Positions 11,901-26,900 of a DNA stretch of 64,000 nucleotides are shown here, piece by piece. This stretch comes from Astropecten irregularis (Eukaryota > Echinodermata > Asteroidea > Paxillosida > Astropectinidae): the NCBI GenBank assembly GCA_963971285.1, contig OZ020254.1:12834001-12898000 (forward strand), in the 5' to 3' direction. Every line of letters starts with the position of its first letter. Position 1 is the stretch's first letter. The position numbers were made by a program, and so were the translations under genes. The notes beneath the pieces are model-generated. The model saw nothing but the letters and a program-made list of their open reading frames with translations, searched no databases and was not told the DNA's origin.

Positions 11901-14900
11901 GGCATGTCTCCTGCCCGGCACTAAAGTCAAGGCAACTGTTGTAAAAGTAAGTTAGAAATTGTGAAATGTTGACATAACTTTGACAGTATTAGGGAGGCCC
12001 CATTATATGGCTGGTCAGCTCAGGTAATATTGCAGACTTAACTTTATGATAGAGACCTAGAGTGGCGGTTCAGTATTCCACAGTTCTTGAGTTTTTTCCC
12101 CAAGAAAATTATGAATACTTTACTTAAAAAGAGTCTAAATATTACAGTGGAATGCCACTATAACAAACATGGCGGGATGCTCATATATTTTCCATTATTG
12201 TGGTCCTTTGTTATAGTGATTTAACAAACCATATTCGGTATGTAGTGTACACAGAAATTGGGAGCCATTGATGATGTTCAGTATAGCCAAATGTTTAGTA
12301 TAGCAGTGTTCTTTATAGTAGCATTCCACTGTATTTGCTTATTGCCTGAAAAAAAACTGTGAATCAAAAATAATGTTCATTTGCTTTTAACGGGTTATAG
12401 TTTTAATCATCAAATATCAACAAGGGAAACTGACTGGAATAATTTTAATTCATTGAAATATGAACATAGAAAAATCGTCTGGAGCGGGATTCGAACCAGC
12501 GGCCTCCGGTGTGTCATACCAATGCTCTTACCAACTGAGCTATCCAACCCTATGTTAGTGTCCCTAATAGACAATGATCTTCAGCAGTTTATTACTTGTA
12601 TAGACAATGATCTTTGTTCGTTTGGCAATCAGAAGCCATGAAACCACTCACAACCCGGTATTCCGGAGGTCGCTGGTTCAAATCCCCCTCCAGGCAATGT
12701 TTGTTTGTTCACTTTTCAATGAGATAATAGTTTTACCGGAACAATAAATTAGGAAATTCCACGGTAATGCGGTAAGTTACTTTTTAAATGACGTTGACCT
12801 ATTCCTTGATCAATCATTCTTGAAAGACTCTGATTTAATGGAAATATGCACAAAAAAAAGGAGGTTTACAAAATGCCTCAAAACAGTGGAAATGCCCATT
12901 GACATGATTTCAATGGAACTCGTAAATTGATATTTTTTCTTGTGGACTATTTTTGTTTTGTGCAGGTATTCAAGGACAACTTCAATGCCAGTGTACTGTC
13001 TTCATACACTGGCTGTGTAGATGAGCTTCACTTTGAGGCTCACAATCTAGAGCCGTCGCAGTTTAAAGTAAAACAGGAGGTTAGTCTTCGTGGACAGTAT
13101 ATCATTTTCATTTTGACTCAAATTTGTAGGGAGGTCGGCCCTAACAAGGCTCTGAGGGCTGGAGACAGTATTAAAGGTATAATACATGATTGGTAAAGGT
13201 CTGATCCAGCACGTACATGAAATAATAAACCTGTGAAAATTTGAGCTAAAACGGACATCTGAGTCACAAGGAAACAGCGAAAATCCGATTAAATTTTTCT
13301 CATAAAACATAAAGAATGGTTTTGATCTTACCCCGATATCAAAACTGTTTTTGTTCTTTGTTTGACTCATTTCTGGATAAATGCACCATTTCAGCTGGAA
13401 AGATTTTAATGGTATGCTTCTACCAGCGGCCATCTTCATATCTTGAAAGTTATTTGTAAATCTGTGAACATTTCTGTTTGGGTATGTTGCCAATCAAGTC
13501 CATTGGTTGGTTAATTGTCTTATTTATTTCTAGTCTATTTCAAGTATTGTGTTTTCTTTGTGTTATTGAGCCACAAGTGTTTATTATACAGATGTGTGCC
13601 CCTTATACATGTAAATCCTTAATTATTATTATTATTATTATCCTGTACTGTACCTTTAATTCCTCACAATATCTCAGGATTTTAAGTGTTTTATTGTTCA
13701 ATTTTGAATGTTCTTGTCCAGGTCCAAGCCTATGTGATCTACAACTGTCCTCAGAGGAAGTCACTGGGGTTGAGCCTGATGGGGGCTCACTTGGCCTCAT
13801 CCAGCCCAGATATCCAACTCCCCTTCCAGGGTCTAAATCCTGGAGACATCCTGAAGAAAGCCAAAGTCATCAGAATCAGAGAGAAGAACGGCTTATTGCT
13901 GCAGTTGAACGAACAGGACCGAGGATTTGTTCATGTGAGTACTTTTATAAGCCAGGATGAGAAATATCACCTTGGTAGTGGTAATAATAATTACAAGTTG
14001 GGTATTAGGGAGACACGTTAGCATCTAAAAGTGGACATTAGGGAGACATCGTGAATTAGGGAGACTTTTAGATGTCTCCCTAAGGTACCAGCTACCCTTT
14101 AGACACATTTTTATTTTCCATAGAAGACAGAGAACATAAGTCAATTTCAAGTTCATTGGTTTGGGGATGTTTATAAATAGGTAAGTAAAGTTTGTGCACG
14201 ACCCTATGGGAATGTCTCCCTAATGACCCATCCCCGGTTAAAAAAATTATGATTATAATGATTATTGGATATATACTTAGGGAGACATTCCCATAGGGTC
14301 AGGCACAAACTAAACCCATTTCTAAACATCCTCTAAACCAGTGAACTTGAAATTGACGTATGTTCATATTGAGATCATTATCTGTCGTCTTTTATCATGT
14401 TGAAACTGCATAGCACTGTAGGTAATATCTAGCATAGAAGAGATAAGAAATAAGTGCTCACCAAATAAAAATAGATATGTGTTTTTAAAGGTACCTGATA
14501 CCTTTGGGAGACATTGAAATGTCTCCCAAATGATCATTTTCAGATGCTTTTCAGATGTCTCTGTTATACCCTATTTGTAATTATAAAGATGGCATTTATA
14601 TTGCACAAAATGCATAAAAAAATGTGCCCTGCTTTGTACTTAAACATTTGCTAACCATGAAATTTCTGTCTTGATAAAAACAGGATTACAAACCGAATTT
14701 CCACGTGTTGTGTATCACTTGTGATTGCTCTTTGGCTGTTATTCGCTGACCATGAATATCAAATAGAATTTTTAACACTTGTTTGTTTTATTCAATAAGA
14801 CATTTTGTGCTAAGCTATTTTTTTTTGTGCTTAGCAGCTGCATGAAATTGGCCTCTGTTCATGTGCTCTTTCTTTGCCATTAGATGTCTCACGTATCCGA

Positions 14901-17900
14901 TGAGAGGATTGAGAATCTTCATAAGTTCTGCAGCATCGGCAGCTCTGTGACATGTCGTATACTGGACTTCAACCTCATGGATAGAGTTGCAACGGTATCG
15001 CTGAAAAAGTCCGTATTGACAAAGCCATTCCTCGGTTACCATGACATCCACCTTGGTGCTCTTGTTGAGGTTAGTTTTCCTGTTCGTTGCTCTCCAGTAG
15101 TTTCTTTGACAAATACTTTGGATTTTGTCAAAGAAATGCTGATTCATGGGCAAAAATATCTAGAAAGATACAGTAACGGTCATCTGTTAAATTTCCAGTC
15201 CCATACGATGCAGACTTTTGAGAAAACAGTGAAAAACATCCACGGTATTTTAAAAATCTTTTCAGCATTATTTTCTATCTGCCGAAGATCAAAATTGTTT
15301 TTGGTCATTGGTTTTACCCTTTTCTGGATGAATACAGCATTTCAGGCTGAAAAATGATAACGGTATGTTTCTACCACCACCATCTTTATACCCTGTAAGT
15401 TATAGGAAAATCTGTTTTTGGTATGCTACCAAAGTATGATAGTACCATCTTTGTACCCTGAAAGTTATACACAAATCTGTTAACATTTCTGTTTGGTATG
15501 TTACCAATCCTGTACTGTACCTTTAACTCGTTACTTTTTCTTCGTTTTGCAGGGCACTGTGACGGCCATCTTGGAGAAGGGTCTGTGTGTTAAGGTCTCT
15601 GATCATGTGACTGGATTTGTGCCCAATGCACACATGGCAGATGTTATTATCCACAAACCCCATAGCAAGTTTACTGTTGGAGAGTTGCTCCAACTTCGGG
15701 TAACTATTTAAAGTATTTGTTAACCTCAAAATCATCCAAGGCCTCTAAAATACAGGTCAAAAAGAAGTTGACCAGGATTGGTGATGTTTTTCAACACAAA
15801 TGAATGACACTCAAAAGTTCAGTAAAGCATATATTTAACAAGCACTCTCTCCTGCTTATAAGAAAAAATATTGAAACAAACTGATCATTCCTCAGAGGAC
15901 TTATGTCTATTTAATAAAGGTACTCATTTTGCAAGCTGTCCATGGAAAGCCTGACAAAAACAAGTGTAAAGTACCGGGGGGTACGCATTTTAGCTATTTT
16001 TAATGTAGCTAAAAGAACTCTTTAATACACTTTCAGATGTTTAGATTCAGTCAAGCATTAACATTCTATGGACAGCTTGCAAAATGAGTACCTTTATTAA
16101 AATAGACATAACTTGTCTTAGGAATGATCAATTTGTGTCATTCTTTTTTCTAAAAAGCAGGAGAAAATGCTTGCTGCATACACTTGACGTAACTTTTGAG
16201 CATCATTTGTTTGTTTTGAAAAACATCACCAATCCCGGTCAACTTTTTTTTTGGACTCACCCTGTATCAGCGGCGTAGCTACGGGGGGGCCTGGGGGGGC
16301 ACGTGCCCCCCCACAAATTCGGCGTGCCCCCCCAGGTGCCCCCCCACAAAAAATCGTGGGTATAGAAAAAAAATAAGCGTTATCTGTAGGGCATGATTTC
16401 TATAAAGGAAATAAAAACAACTTAACAGCTTTTACTGTTCCAAAATTATATTTTTTACTATCAGCAAATGTTCCTGAGCCCTTAAAACCCTACAGTGAAG
16501 AAATCTGTGCAACATTTCGGTGTAAAAATGCAATTTTCTTACGCGCTTACGGTTGCGAACTTCAAAACAGCCCATCTGCCATTTTGTCTGGTTTGGCTAG
16601 TTAGTCTGGTCCCCAGATTGAATTTCTCCCGCTCACGGAGTGTTGGATTAAAAAGAAATAATGAAGTAATAATATAAATAAATGGATAAATTTATCGGAA
16701 CAATTGCTTCCAAAATAAGGCTCAGATTGCACCAAAGAATATCTAGAACCCCTGAGCTTCCAGGGCCCTTAAGCGGGCCCTGGACCCCGGCCGCAAGGCC
16801 TTCGCGCTTATCCGTGATTTTCCAAGGAGCGTGGAAATAAAATACGCCAATTCAATAGCGACGGATGCGTTTCGGGGCGATCAAAGCTAGCTAATGTTGT
16901 CTTCCCCCTCTTTTTCAGCTCCTTTGGAGTCTTTCTGTTTCCCTTTTATTTTATTTTTTTATTTTATTTTATTTTATTTTTTTTTTTTTGCTTGAAGAAA
17001 AGGTTTCCCCACGCCCGCTGGATCCGCCCCCCCGCATTTCTCATATTTTGCAAATCTTCAGTTTTGAAAAAAATCCGGGTGCCCCCCCCACAAAATTCCA
17101 AGGCCCCCCAGTGCCCCCCTGCTGAAAAAATCCTAGCTACGCCGCTGCCCTGTATAGGAAGTTCACCATTTCTTCCACAACTAAGTTCTGCAGTCTGCGA
17201 TGAATAAACCTGAAATGTCAAAAATCAAAACAAAATTCCACATGGTTATGAGAAATCCTGAATTAAAAATGATGATTGAATTTCCTTATCTGACAATAAC
17301 AAGTGTTGGTATTGATCACTTATAGGGTATTTTGGAGGTCGCTGGTTTGAATCCCACTCTGTCAATTTGTTTTTGTTCACTTTTCAATGACTTAAAAGTA
17401 ATCCAGTCAGTTTCCCTTGTAGTTATTTGATGATGAAAGTGTTTACTTTGGTCTTCGCTTGGTGCTCAACCAACCATTTTGTTGCAGATGGAGTAAAAAG
17501 AAATTATTCTCCTCTTACAGTCTTAGTCTCCTTTGCAGATAATTTTGATCTTTCTGGTTGTCTGCTTCAAGGGTTTTAATTTGTTTACAGTTTTACATGT
17601 TTGCAAAATTTATTACCAAATTATTTGCCTGTTTTACAGTGGCATATCGAAGGGGGGGGGGGGGGGGGGTGCAAGACGGACATATAATCCAATGAACAAA
17701 CAAAGAAAGATTCAAATTTCAAATTGTTTGATTTTTTTTTTCATTGGTATCAGAAGTTGGAATTAGGTGCGCATTTTTAGCACTTGCTGCAGACGCCGTA
17801 TTCCCTAGATATACTGCTGCTGTTTTGAAAACAATTTGTGAATTTTCGTTTATACGTGACTTTGCTTCAGGTCCTGTGTGTGAACCCCAAGAGACGACGC

Positions 17901-20900
17901 CTGCTTCTAACCCATAAGAACAGCCTTGTGAATTCTACTTTACCAATCGTCACTTCCTATGAACAGCTTCGCAAGGACATGGTGCTACACGGTGTCATTA
18001 TCTCCATCAGAGATTTTGGATATCTTGTGCGTTTTTTCAATGACGTCACAGGTATGGTACAGTGGAACGGCACTATAACAAACACTTATATTGAACGTTT
18101 GGCTGTGCCAAATTTGGCTCCCAATTTTTGTGTATAATGTACAATGTATAGGCCTGCTGAACATTGTCCACCATAACGAGCGACCACTATAATGAACAAT
18201 CTCTGTGCATCCCGGCGTGTTCGTTATAGTTGCTTTCAACTGTAATTGGCATAACAGCACTCTAGAATATCTAGATTTCCCTTCTCCATTTCGCTGCAAA
18301 GAAAGGACAGTTCTTCAAATATCTCTTCTTAAACAATACATCGATCCAGTAGGCCACGCCCATTATAGCAACGGCCAAGCAACGGCGTGCACACAACGTG
18401 TTACCTTCGCCCATACCTGCTGCACACTCTCAACCCCAGAAAGCACTTCTGTCCGCTGTAAATGTTATGCTCAATGGCAAAATACAAGTCAAAAGCAGTA
18501 AACATCACATGGAAATTTGGTTGGCAATCCTGTTTGATCAAGGAAGACTTTTCATGCTTAAGCAAATTTGTGCTCTAAAAGCAGCTCTATGAATTGGCCC
18601 CAGACCTCTAGGCCACTGCACCCCTAGGCTAAGCAGCTTTTTGAAAATTATCCCTGCCTCATGATAGCCACTTACTGAACATTGCCATTGTTTTGTCAGG
18701 TTTGATACCCCGGTCAGAGCTGTCATCAGGCCAGGAGCCCATTGCAGATGATTCCTACTTCGTCGGTCAAGTGGTCAAATGTCGGGTTGTCAGGACTTTC
18801 CCGCCAGAATCAAAACGCATCATACTGTCTCTCAGGTTATCAGTTACTGAAGTCCAGAGACCCAGGGATTTTGACTATCAGAACCCAAATATGGGCAAGG
18901 TAGGTTATTTTCTCTTTCAAATTGGAGTCATATATTGTTGCTGTGTTAATGGTAATATCATGCTTTGGTTTTTATCAAAGAAAGGCAGATTCATGAGCAA
19001 AAATATCAAGAAAGATACAGTAACACTCATCTGTGAAATTCCCAGTTCCATACAGTGCCCACTTTTTGAGAAAACAGTGAAAAACGTCCACGGTATTTTA
19101 AAAATCTTTTCACCGTTATTTTTTATCATCCGAAAGTCAAAATTGTTTTTTGGTCTTCGATTTAACACTTTTCTTGATAAATGCTGCATTTCAGGCAGAA
19201 TTTGTTTTAAAGGTATGTTTCTACCATCATTGTCTTTATATCTTGTAAAATTATGGTAAATCTGTGGAGATTTCTGTTCCGGTATACTACCAACAGTTCT
19301 AGAGTTTCAATGAAATAAGGCCTGTACCTGTCCAGCCTTACATATATATAACACCATCAGCTTTTTTTTGTTCTTGTCATTTCAGCTAACTGATGTCCAA
19401 GTGTTTGCGGTCAGAGACATGGGGTTAGAGGTTCTGATCCAACCCGAGGGTACGCTCGCTTTCATTCCCAAGGTTCACCTGTCCGACTTTGATGAGATCT
19501 GTGGCCTAATGTCGGCATGTTACCAGAAAGGAGACACAATCACTGGCGCCATGCACTGGTCCGTATCGCCCGTTATGAAATGCCCTGTATCCTTTGCATA
19601 ATTTTATCAACTTAATGTATTATTTATGTTGTTAATTCATAAATCGTATCCCACAGCAATGAAATGGCATATTATTACAGGGGGATACTTAAAAAGATAT
19701 GTACTTTTAAAGGGCATGTACAACATTGGTAACAAAATAAAACAGAAATCTTTTCAGATTTACCTTACAGGGTATAATGATGGTGATGGTAGAAACATAC
19801 TGCCAAAACATTTCTACCTGATGTGGTGTATTTATCCAGAGTCAAACCAATGACCAAAGAGAGATCAAATCTCCTGTGAAAAGATTTGAAAATACCATGA
19901 GCATTTTCCACTTTTTTCTCATAAAGTTGGCACTGTATGGGACTGGGAATTTCACAGATGACTGTTACTGTATCTTCTTGCCCATGAATCTGCATTTCTT
20001 TGACAAAACCAGTGTATGATATTACCTTTAATGATATTTGATAGCAATGTGATTGCAGCATATATTAACAAGAAATATTATGGAGGAGGACATTTTTTTG
20101 CCTCAGCATTTTTATTCCTTGACAAAGCTTTCAAACAGGTGCTGACACTTAAACCTATGCTGATTCAAGCCAGTGACAATGAAGAACTGATCCACAGTTT
20201 CAGTGAGGTACAACCCGGTACCTTAGTCATGGGTGTGGTCAAGAAGGTCATGCCTTACGGTATTTTCACCGAACTCCCTAATAATGTCGTAGGTCTGGCA
20301 CCCAAATCAGTAAGTTTTCTATAATTGTACATTATTTTTAACAATACACCAATCCAGTAGGCCACATCCACCATCGCAACGGCCAAGCAACAACGCGCAC
20401 GCACCCAATGTGTCACAATCGCCCACACGCGACGCCTTGCATACCCTCAACCACCAAAAGCACTTCTCTCCGGTGGACTTTGGTTTTGGAAAATATAATA
20501 ATAATAATAATAATTTGGGAGGCTAATCATCCTTACTGGCAGCTGGGGTGCTGAATTGCGAAGGATGCGACTTCAACGTGATCGAGTAGCAGGCTTTCAT
20601 GGGCGCCCTTGGCTGCCAGCCACATCAACTCATATATGATCACGGAGTACAGCCTGAGATCGAAAGTGTTTGGTTTTTGTGGAGGGAGGAAAACCGGATC
20701 ACCTGGAGAAAAACCCTCGTAGCATAGGAGAGAACCAACGCACAACTCTACTCACATATGACCTAGGCCGGATTTGAACCCAGGCCACATTGGTGAGAGG
20801 CGAGTGCCTTACACACTTGCCACCTATGCCCCCCCCCCAAAAAAAAGGCCAAAAATGTACTTTTCCTCTCAGCCAGGGCATAGAGAGTCAGAAATATGAC

Positions 20901-23900
20901 TATGGTTAAGAATAAAACTCCTGTTTGTCTGTTTGTAATTGAATGGGAGACTTTTAAGAATCGATCTTCAAGTCAACAGCGCACGTACAACAGCGCAAGC
21001 GCAAAACAAGGCGCGCATTCTCACAATTGCGTGCGCTGTTGACTTGTAGACCTTTTCTCCAAAGTCTCCCATTGCGCCTTGCACATTCAAAATATAAGTA
21101 AACTCATCTAAAAGTGTGCAGTAAAGAATGCAAAATTGAAAACGTTATATCGGTCAAAAATCGCGGCAGTTTGTTGGACCTTAAATTTGGTCAATTTGTC
21201 AAGGGGCATGGCCTACTGGATCTGTGTATTGCTGTGTAACAAATTTTATTTTCTGGATTGTTGCCTTTATAATGATTTGTAGGCTCTGGGAAGAAACAAA
21301 TCCCGACAATAAGTTTCTGAGGAAAAGGAATAGGGCCTGGAAGACTAGTGAAGAAATATGTATAATGACAGTTTAATATACTCTTGTAAGAAATGGAAGC
21401 AAAGTGTGGGATTCATTTAATTTGCACACATTTTGTAATAAAGTTCGAATAGTCTTTCATATTTTTTTTTTGGGGGGGGGACAATTTTCTTTGGGGACAA
21501 CTGGAACTGTATGCTAAAGTTTATTGGATAGATTGTGCCATGTTCAAACATGAAAACAAATTTCAATCATTTTCTGCAATGTCTTGTGCAAACATTTTCC
21601 AAGTTGTGATAATTCTCTTAAAGGTACTATCATACTTTGGTAGCATACCGAAACAGAATTTTTCACAGATTTACCTATAACTTAAAAAGTATATTAAAAG
21701 ATGGTGATGGTAGAAACATAAGTGTTAACATTTTTCTGCCTAAAATGCTGTATTTATCAAGAAAAAGTAAAACCAATGATCAAAAACAATTTTGATCTTT
21801 TAAAGATAAAAAATAACAGTGAAAAGATGTTTAAAATACTGTGGACGTTTTTTACTGTTTCTGTTTTCTCAAACGTGGACACCACATGGAACTAAAAATT
21901 TCACAGATGACTCTTACTGTATCTTCCTTGATATTTTTGCCAATGAATCTGCATTTCTTTGACAAAAACCAAAGTATGATATTACCTTTAAATGGTATTT
22001 TTTGTGCGTATTAATATTTTCAACGTTTTTCCTATATAGGCCATGTCTGATGACTTCATAAGTGACTCCAACATGTTCCACGTTGGCCAGACACTAAGAG
22101 CCAGGGTCACTGAAGTAGATCTTGAGAAATCCCGCTTCCTGCTAAGCCTGAAGTCGTCCACGTGTCACCCACGGAAGGGGGAGGGGCAGAGTCTCATGGA
22201 ACAGTATTTCCATGACAGGGACGTTGTCATGGAGAAACTGGCACAAAAAGAAGGTATGTAGCTGCCGTCGCCATGGTAATTTGTTAATCATGAGATGATA
22301 TACCGATTCAGTTTTCCTTATACAGGGTGTCCCAGAAAAAAAAAGCACCACTGTGTCGGGACCCATTATGTTAAAATTGAACTGTTTATCACTTCAAGAT
22401 TCAGATATGTGATACAGCCATGTCTTGGCTATCACCATGTAGAATTTTAGAAAATTGGGCCGAAATTGGGGAAAATATGACCAATTATTGAAAGAGTACT
22501 CCTTTAATAAAAACAAATTTGCAAGGAAAACATGCATATATGTAGTTGTCAATACACACATAATGTGTATGGAAGAAAAATGAAAATTGGGTTTTGAGGT
22601 TGGGTATTCAGTCTTAGTTTTTCCCCTCAATTTTAGTCCAATTTTGCTCTAATTCTACTTGGTGATAGCCAATACATAGCTGTATCACATATATGAATCT
22701 TGACATGATAAACAGTTGAATTTTCATATAATAGTTCTCGACACAAGTGTTGCATTTTTTGGGGACACCCTGGACATGTAATTTTCTTCATTCCTGATGG
22801 GTCGTAATGCAACAATAATCTTTTCTAATTTGCACTGGCTTTTATGGTGTGTTGAGCTCTTAAATCTCTGCCATCACAGTTCAACATCAGGTGGCCACTG
22901 CCCATAGCTTTTGATTTGATTTGATTTGATTTGATTTGATTTGATTTGATTCGATTTGATTCGATTGATCTGATTCGATTCGATTTGATTTGATTTGATT
23001 TGATTCGTTTCGATGCGATTTGATTCGATTCGATTCGATTCGATTTGATTTGATTCGATTTGATTAAATTAAATTAAATTGGTCAAAGGTCGAATCTGGA
23101 CATTTGATTCGAACCCACAATCTGTAGATAGACCACAGACCACTAGGCCACAGCACCCCATGACTTCATTGATTATGCCTACATTCAGTAAGATATCTAC
23201 CCTGTTATTACAAATAAAGCCTTTGTTTTCCGTATGATTCTTTGCAAGATTGGAAGAAACTATTAGAAGCCAAGATCGGCAGACAGGCTACCGTCCGTAT
23301 AACCAAAACACTGAAGGGACAGGATGGCGTTTTGTGCGAGCTACGTCAAGGGCTATCTGGATATATTGCATATTGTCATATTGGAGGTAGGTCTTAATAT
23401 CCTGTGTAAAGTCCCTGTACAGGGGCCAATGTCACGGCCCTGCTTAGCACAAAAATGTGCTAACCATGAAATATCTGTCTTAAAAAAAAGAGGATTAACA
23501 ACAAAATTCCCATGCATTGTGTATCACTTGTGATTATTCTTTGGCTGTTGTTCACTGACCATGAATATCATAACGGAATTTTTAATGATGGTTTGTTTCA
23601 TTGGGCAAAACATTTCTGTGTTAAGCAAATTGTTGTGCTTAACAGTTTTATGTATTGTATGTATTGTAAATTTTGATTGGGTAAAACATACCATGTACCA
23701 CTATGGCAACATTGAAATAAATGTAAATGATGAATGATGAATGAAATTGGCCCCTGGTGGTTTGGGGCTTGAATTTCCATTCTTGAGGATGCAAGGCAAA
23801 TTTTTTTGTGAAAAGCCGTCTGAAACTTTTGAAGGAGTACCAAGGTAATTACCAGGGGCATCAAGACAAATGCCATCATGAAGTCCAAGCTTTGTGTAAG

Positions 23901-26900
23901 AAAAAATATTCCTTCATTGCATTATTTGCAAAGCGCACAAAGTCTAATGAAGCACACAAAGCCATGTTTATGTTCACAGGTATCACAATGCTTCACAGTA
24001 ATATTATCCCTGGTCATCAGGCCCATTAACATTCCTGAAACAATCTCAGCTCCCTGGGGAGTATACAGCCCCGGCTGCCTGTAAAGCGCACAAGAGCTAT
24101 TAACCAACCAAGCACACAAAGCCATCTCTAACCTCACATGTACCCATTTACACCTGGGTGAAGAGGAGCAATATGTGACAAAGCGTCTTGCCCAAGGCCG
24201 CAAGCACTGCCACCCCATGGCTGGATTCGAACCCACAATCTGTAGATTGACCACAATACTTTGAGTACGACATGCCAGACCACTAGGCCAAGGCACCCAT
24301 TAGGTGTACTCCCCATGGAACTGAGATGTTAATGGGGCCCGGTGACCAGGAATGATAATAATTGTAAGCGCTGTGATTTAGTTTATTAAAAAGAGTGTTT
24401 CAAATGCTGGTCATTATTATTATTATGATTATTTTATCAATACAGACCAAACTCTGGTTGAGCAGTCCAAGGTAAAGGCTTGCATACTACATGTCAACCT
24501 CAATGCTAAGATGGTTGAAGTGTGCGTAGACCCAGATGTCCTTGACCAAATTGTGCCGGACGCCAAGACAAAGAAGACGTCCAACCCGGACAAAAGAGCT
24601 GAAGGCGGGGCAGCCACGGTTGTCATGGTGAAGGATGACATCATCCTGGTCTGTCTGAAGTCCAACGGGAAGTTGGTGTACATCCCAGGAAAAAGGGTGA
24701 GCTTTGCATTCTGGGAAAGATGTCAAATCACATTATAATTATCAGTTATTAATAAATTATAACACCTTAGTAGTTCATTTGATTGGAGGATTGTATGTCA
24801 CATGATATTTGATAAATAGACTATTTCGTGGCTTACGTCACAAACATTTAAATTTTGTTCCATTCAACTCGCCTGTAGCTCGTTGAATGGAACATTTCAT
24901 CTTTCAATTCAGGAAAATATTCTTACCATCGCACTCATAAGCACTCATCTTTTATATACCGGTACTAATGATAAGTACCGGTACAGTAAATAGCAGGGAT
25001 GTGAGACTTCAGATTTTAATTTGAATTCCGAATTTTTTCTTTAGAATTTAAGATTTGTTAACTCAATATTTCAGCTTGTTTGTACACCTGCTCTGTACAA
25101 AAGTATAGGAACTTTTCAATTTCAACATTTTTCTTGATATTTTATTTCAGATTTGTGTGTGTGTGTGTGTGTGGGCATTCACATCCCTTTAGAAGGTAGA
25201 CTGTAGTATTCCCATAATATGAAATTTTTTTAAAGTTTTTTTTTCAGTGTTTCTTGAAATGATCCATGTTCATTCTTAAAGTATTGATAATCTTGTTTAT
25301 ATCTTACTACAGCACATCAATGACATCCGCACGGGAGATGACTTGCTAACAGTCGGTCAGACCATTAAAATAAACAAACAAAGGTAAGCCACTACAGTAT
25401 GAATTATGAGGGTTTTTATACAGTGTTGTGTCAAATATAAAGAAAGCTGATAAATCTATTCAATACCATCAAAGGACTTTTATAAAAACATTTGGTTGGG
25501 ACATCGTTTTTTCAATTTCACCAATTTGTTTTATTTGCCTCTGATGTCTAAAAATGTCTCTTTGCCTAAAAATGTAATGTAGGATTGGAAACTTAAAACT
25601 AGTATAAAAGGTAATTTCATACTTTGGTTTTTGTCAAAGAAATACAGATTCATGGGCAAAAATATCAAATCAATGCAGTAACAGTCATCTGTGAAAATTT
25701 CACTTCCATACGGTGCCCACTTTTTGAGAAAACAGTGAAAAGCGCCCACAGTATTTCAAAATCCTTTTACAGGTTTGTTGATCTTCCGAAGATCAAAATA
25801 ATTTTTGGTCAATTGGTTTTAGTCTTTTTCTGGATAAATACAGCATTTCAGGCGGAACAATTTTAACGGTATGTTTCAAAGTTATAGGTAAATCTGTGAA
25901 GATTTTTGTTTCAGTATGCTACCAAAGTTTGGTACTACCTTTTAAACAGTTTTGAATCTGTTTGTGCTGGTCAAAATTGTAACCTGAAAATTAACAACGA
26001 ATCAATATAAACCATTGTTTGCATTTTATTGATTTTTTCATGATCAGAGAGATCAGTGGTCGACTGTGCGCTTCACAATGTGTCCGCAAAAGGAAGGAAA
26101 AACAACCCGCGTCCAAGTCCGAGGACGAGTCCGGAGAGAAGAAGGAAAAGAAGGGCAGGAAAATGGCCGGAGAAATCATTGAAGCTCGGAGCTTACAGCT
26201 CGGCCAGAAAGTCACTGCCGTGTAAGTCATGCTCTGCCTAGTAGGCGTGTTTTTAATTTATATCGAGAACTTGACCAGGGCCCAGCAGGGCCCAGCCTGC
26301 ACGGTATTCAGGAGGTCGCCGGTTTGAATCCCGCTCCAGTCAATTTTTCTTTGTTCACTTTTCAATGACTTTAAAATTCAGTCAGTTTCCCTTGTGTTAT
26401 TTGATGATTAAGAAAGATTTGAGGCTTTGCATGGTGACAATTGGTATGTGGATCGGTTTGCGGAAACACCATGTAATTATCGTTCGCACTTCTCGCAATT
26501 AGGTCTCAACGTTTCGACTAGTCTGCTCTAGTCCTCATCAGGAGACCTGATGATTATTTGATGATTGTTATCAAAATGCAGTATCCTCTTTGAGTGATCC
26601 CCCATGTACCGTTCCCAGGTTGCAGCATTGCTGGCCGTATCGATGAAATGATCCCTGGGATTTGGCAGTGTGTGCGTGGTTTCATGGGTTCTGACTGCCA
26701 AACTAACAAAGATAATTGACTATTGGGGTCACAACCAGTGTAGGGCTTGATTGCTGGAGTTGGTAGAGCGCCAGTACGGTATTCAGGAGGTCACCGGTTC
26801 GAATCCCGCTCTAGTAAAATTTTCTCTGTTTTAATTAAGACAAAAATGTCTTGTTAGTAAATTCTTGTGCTAAGCAGGGCCCTGAAAAACTGGGGCCAAT

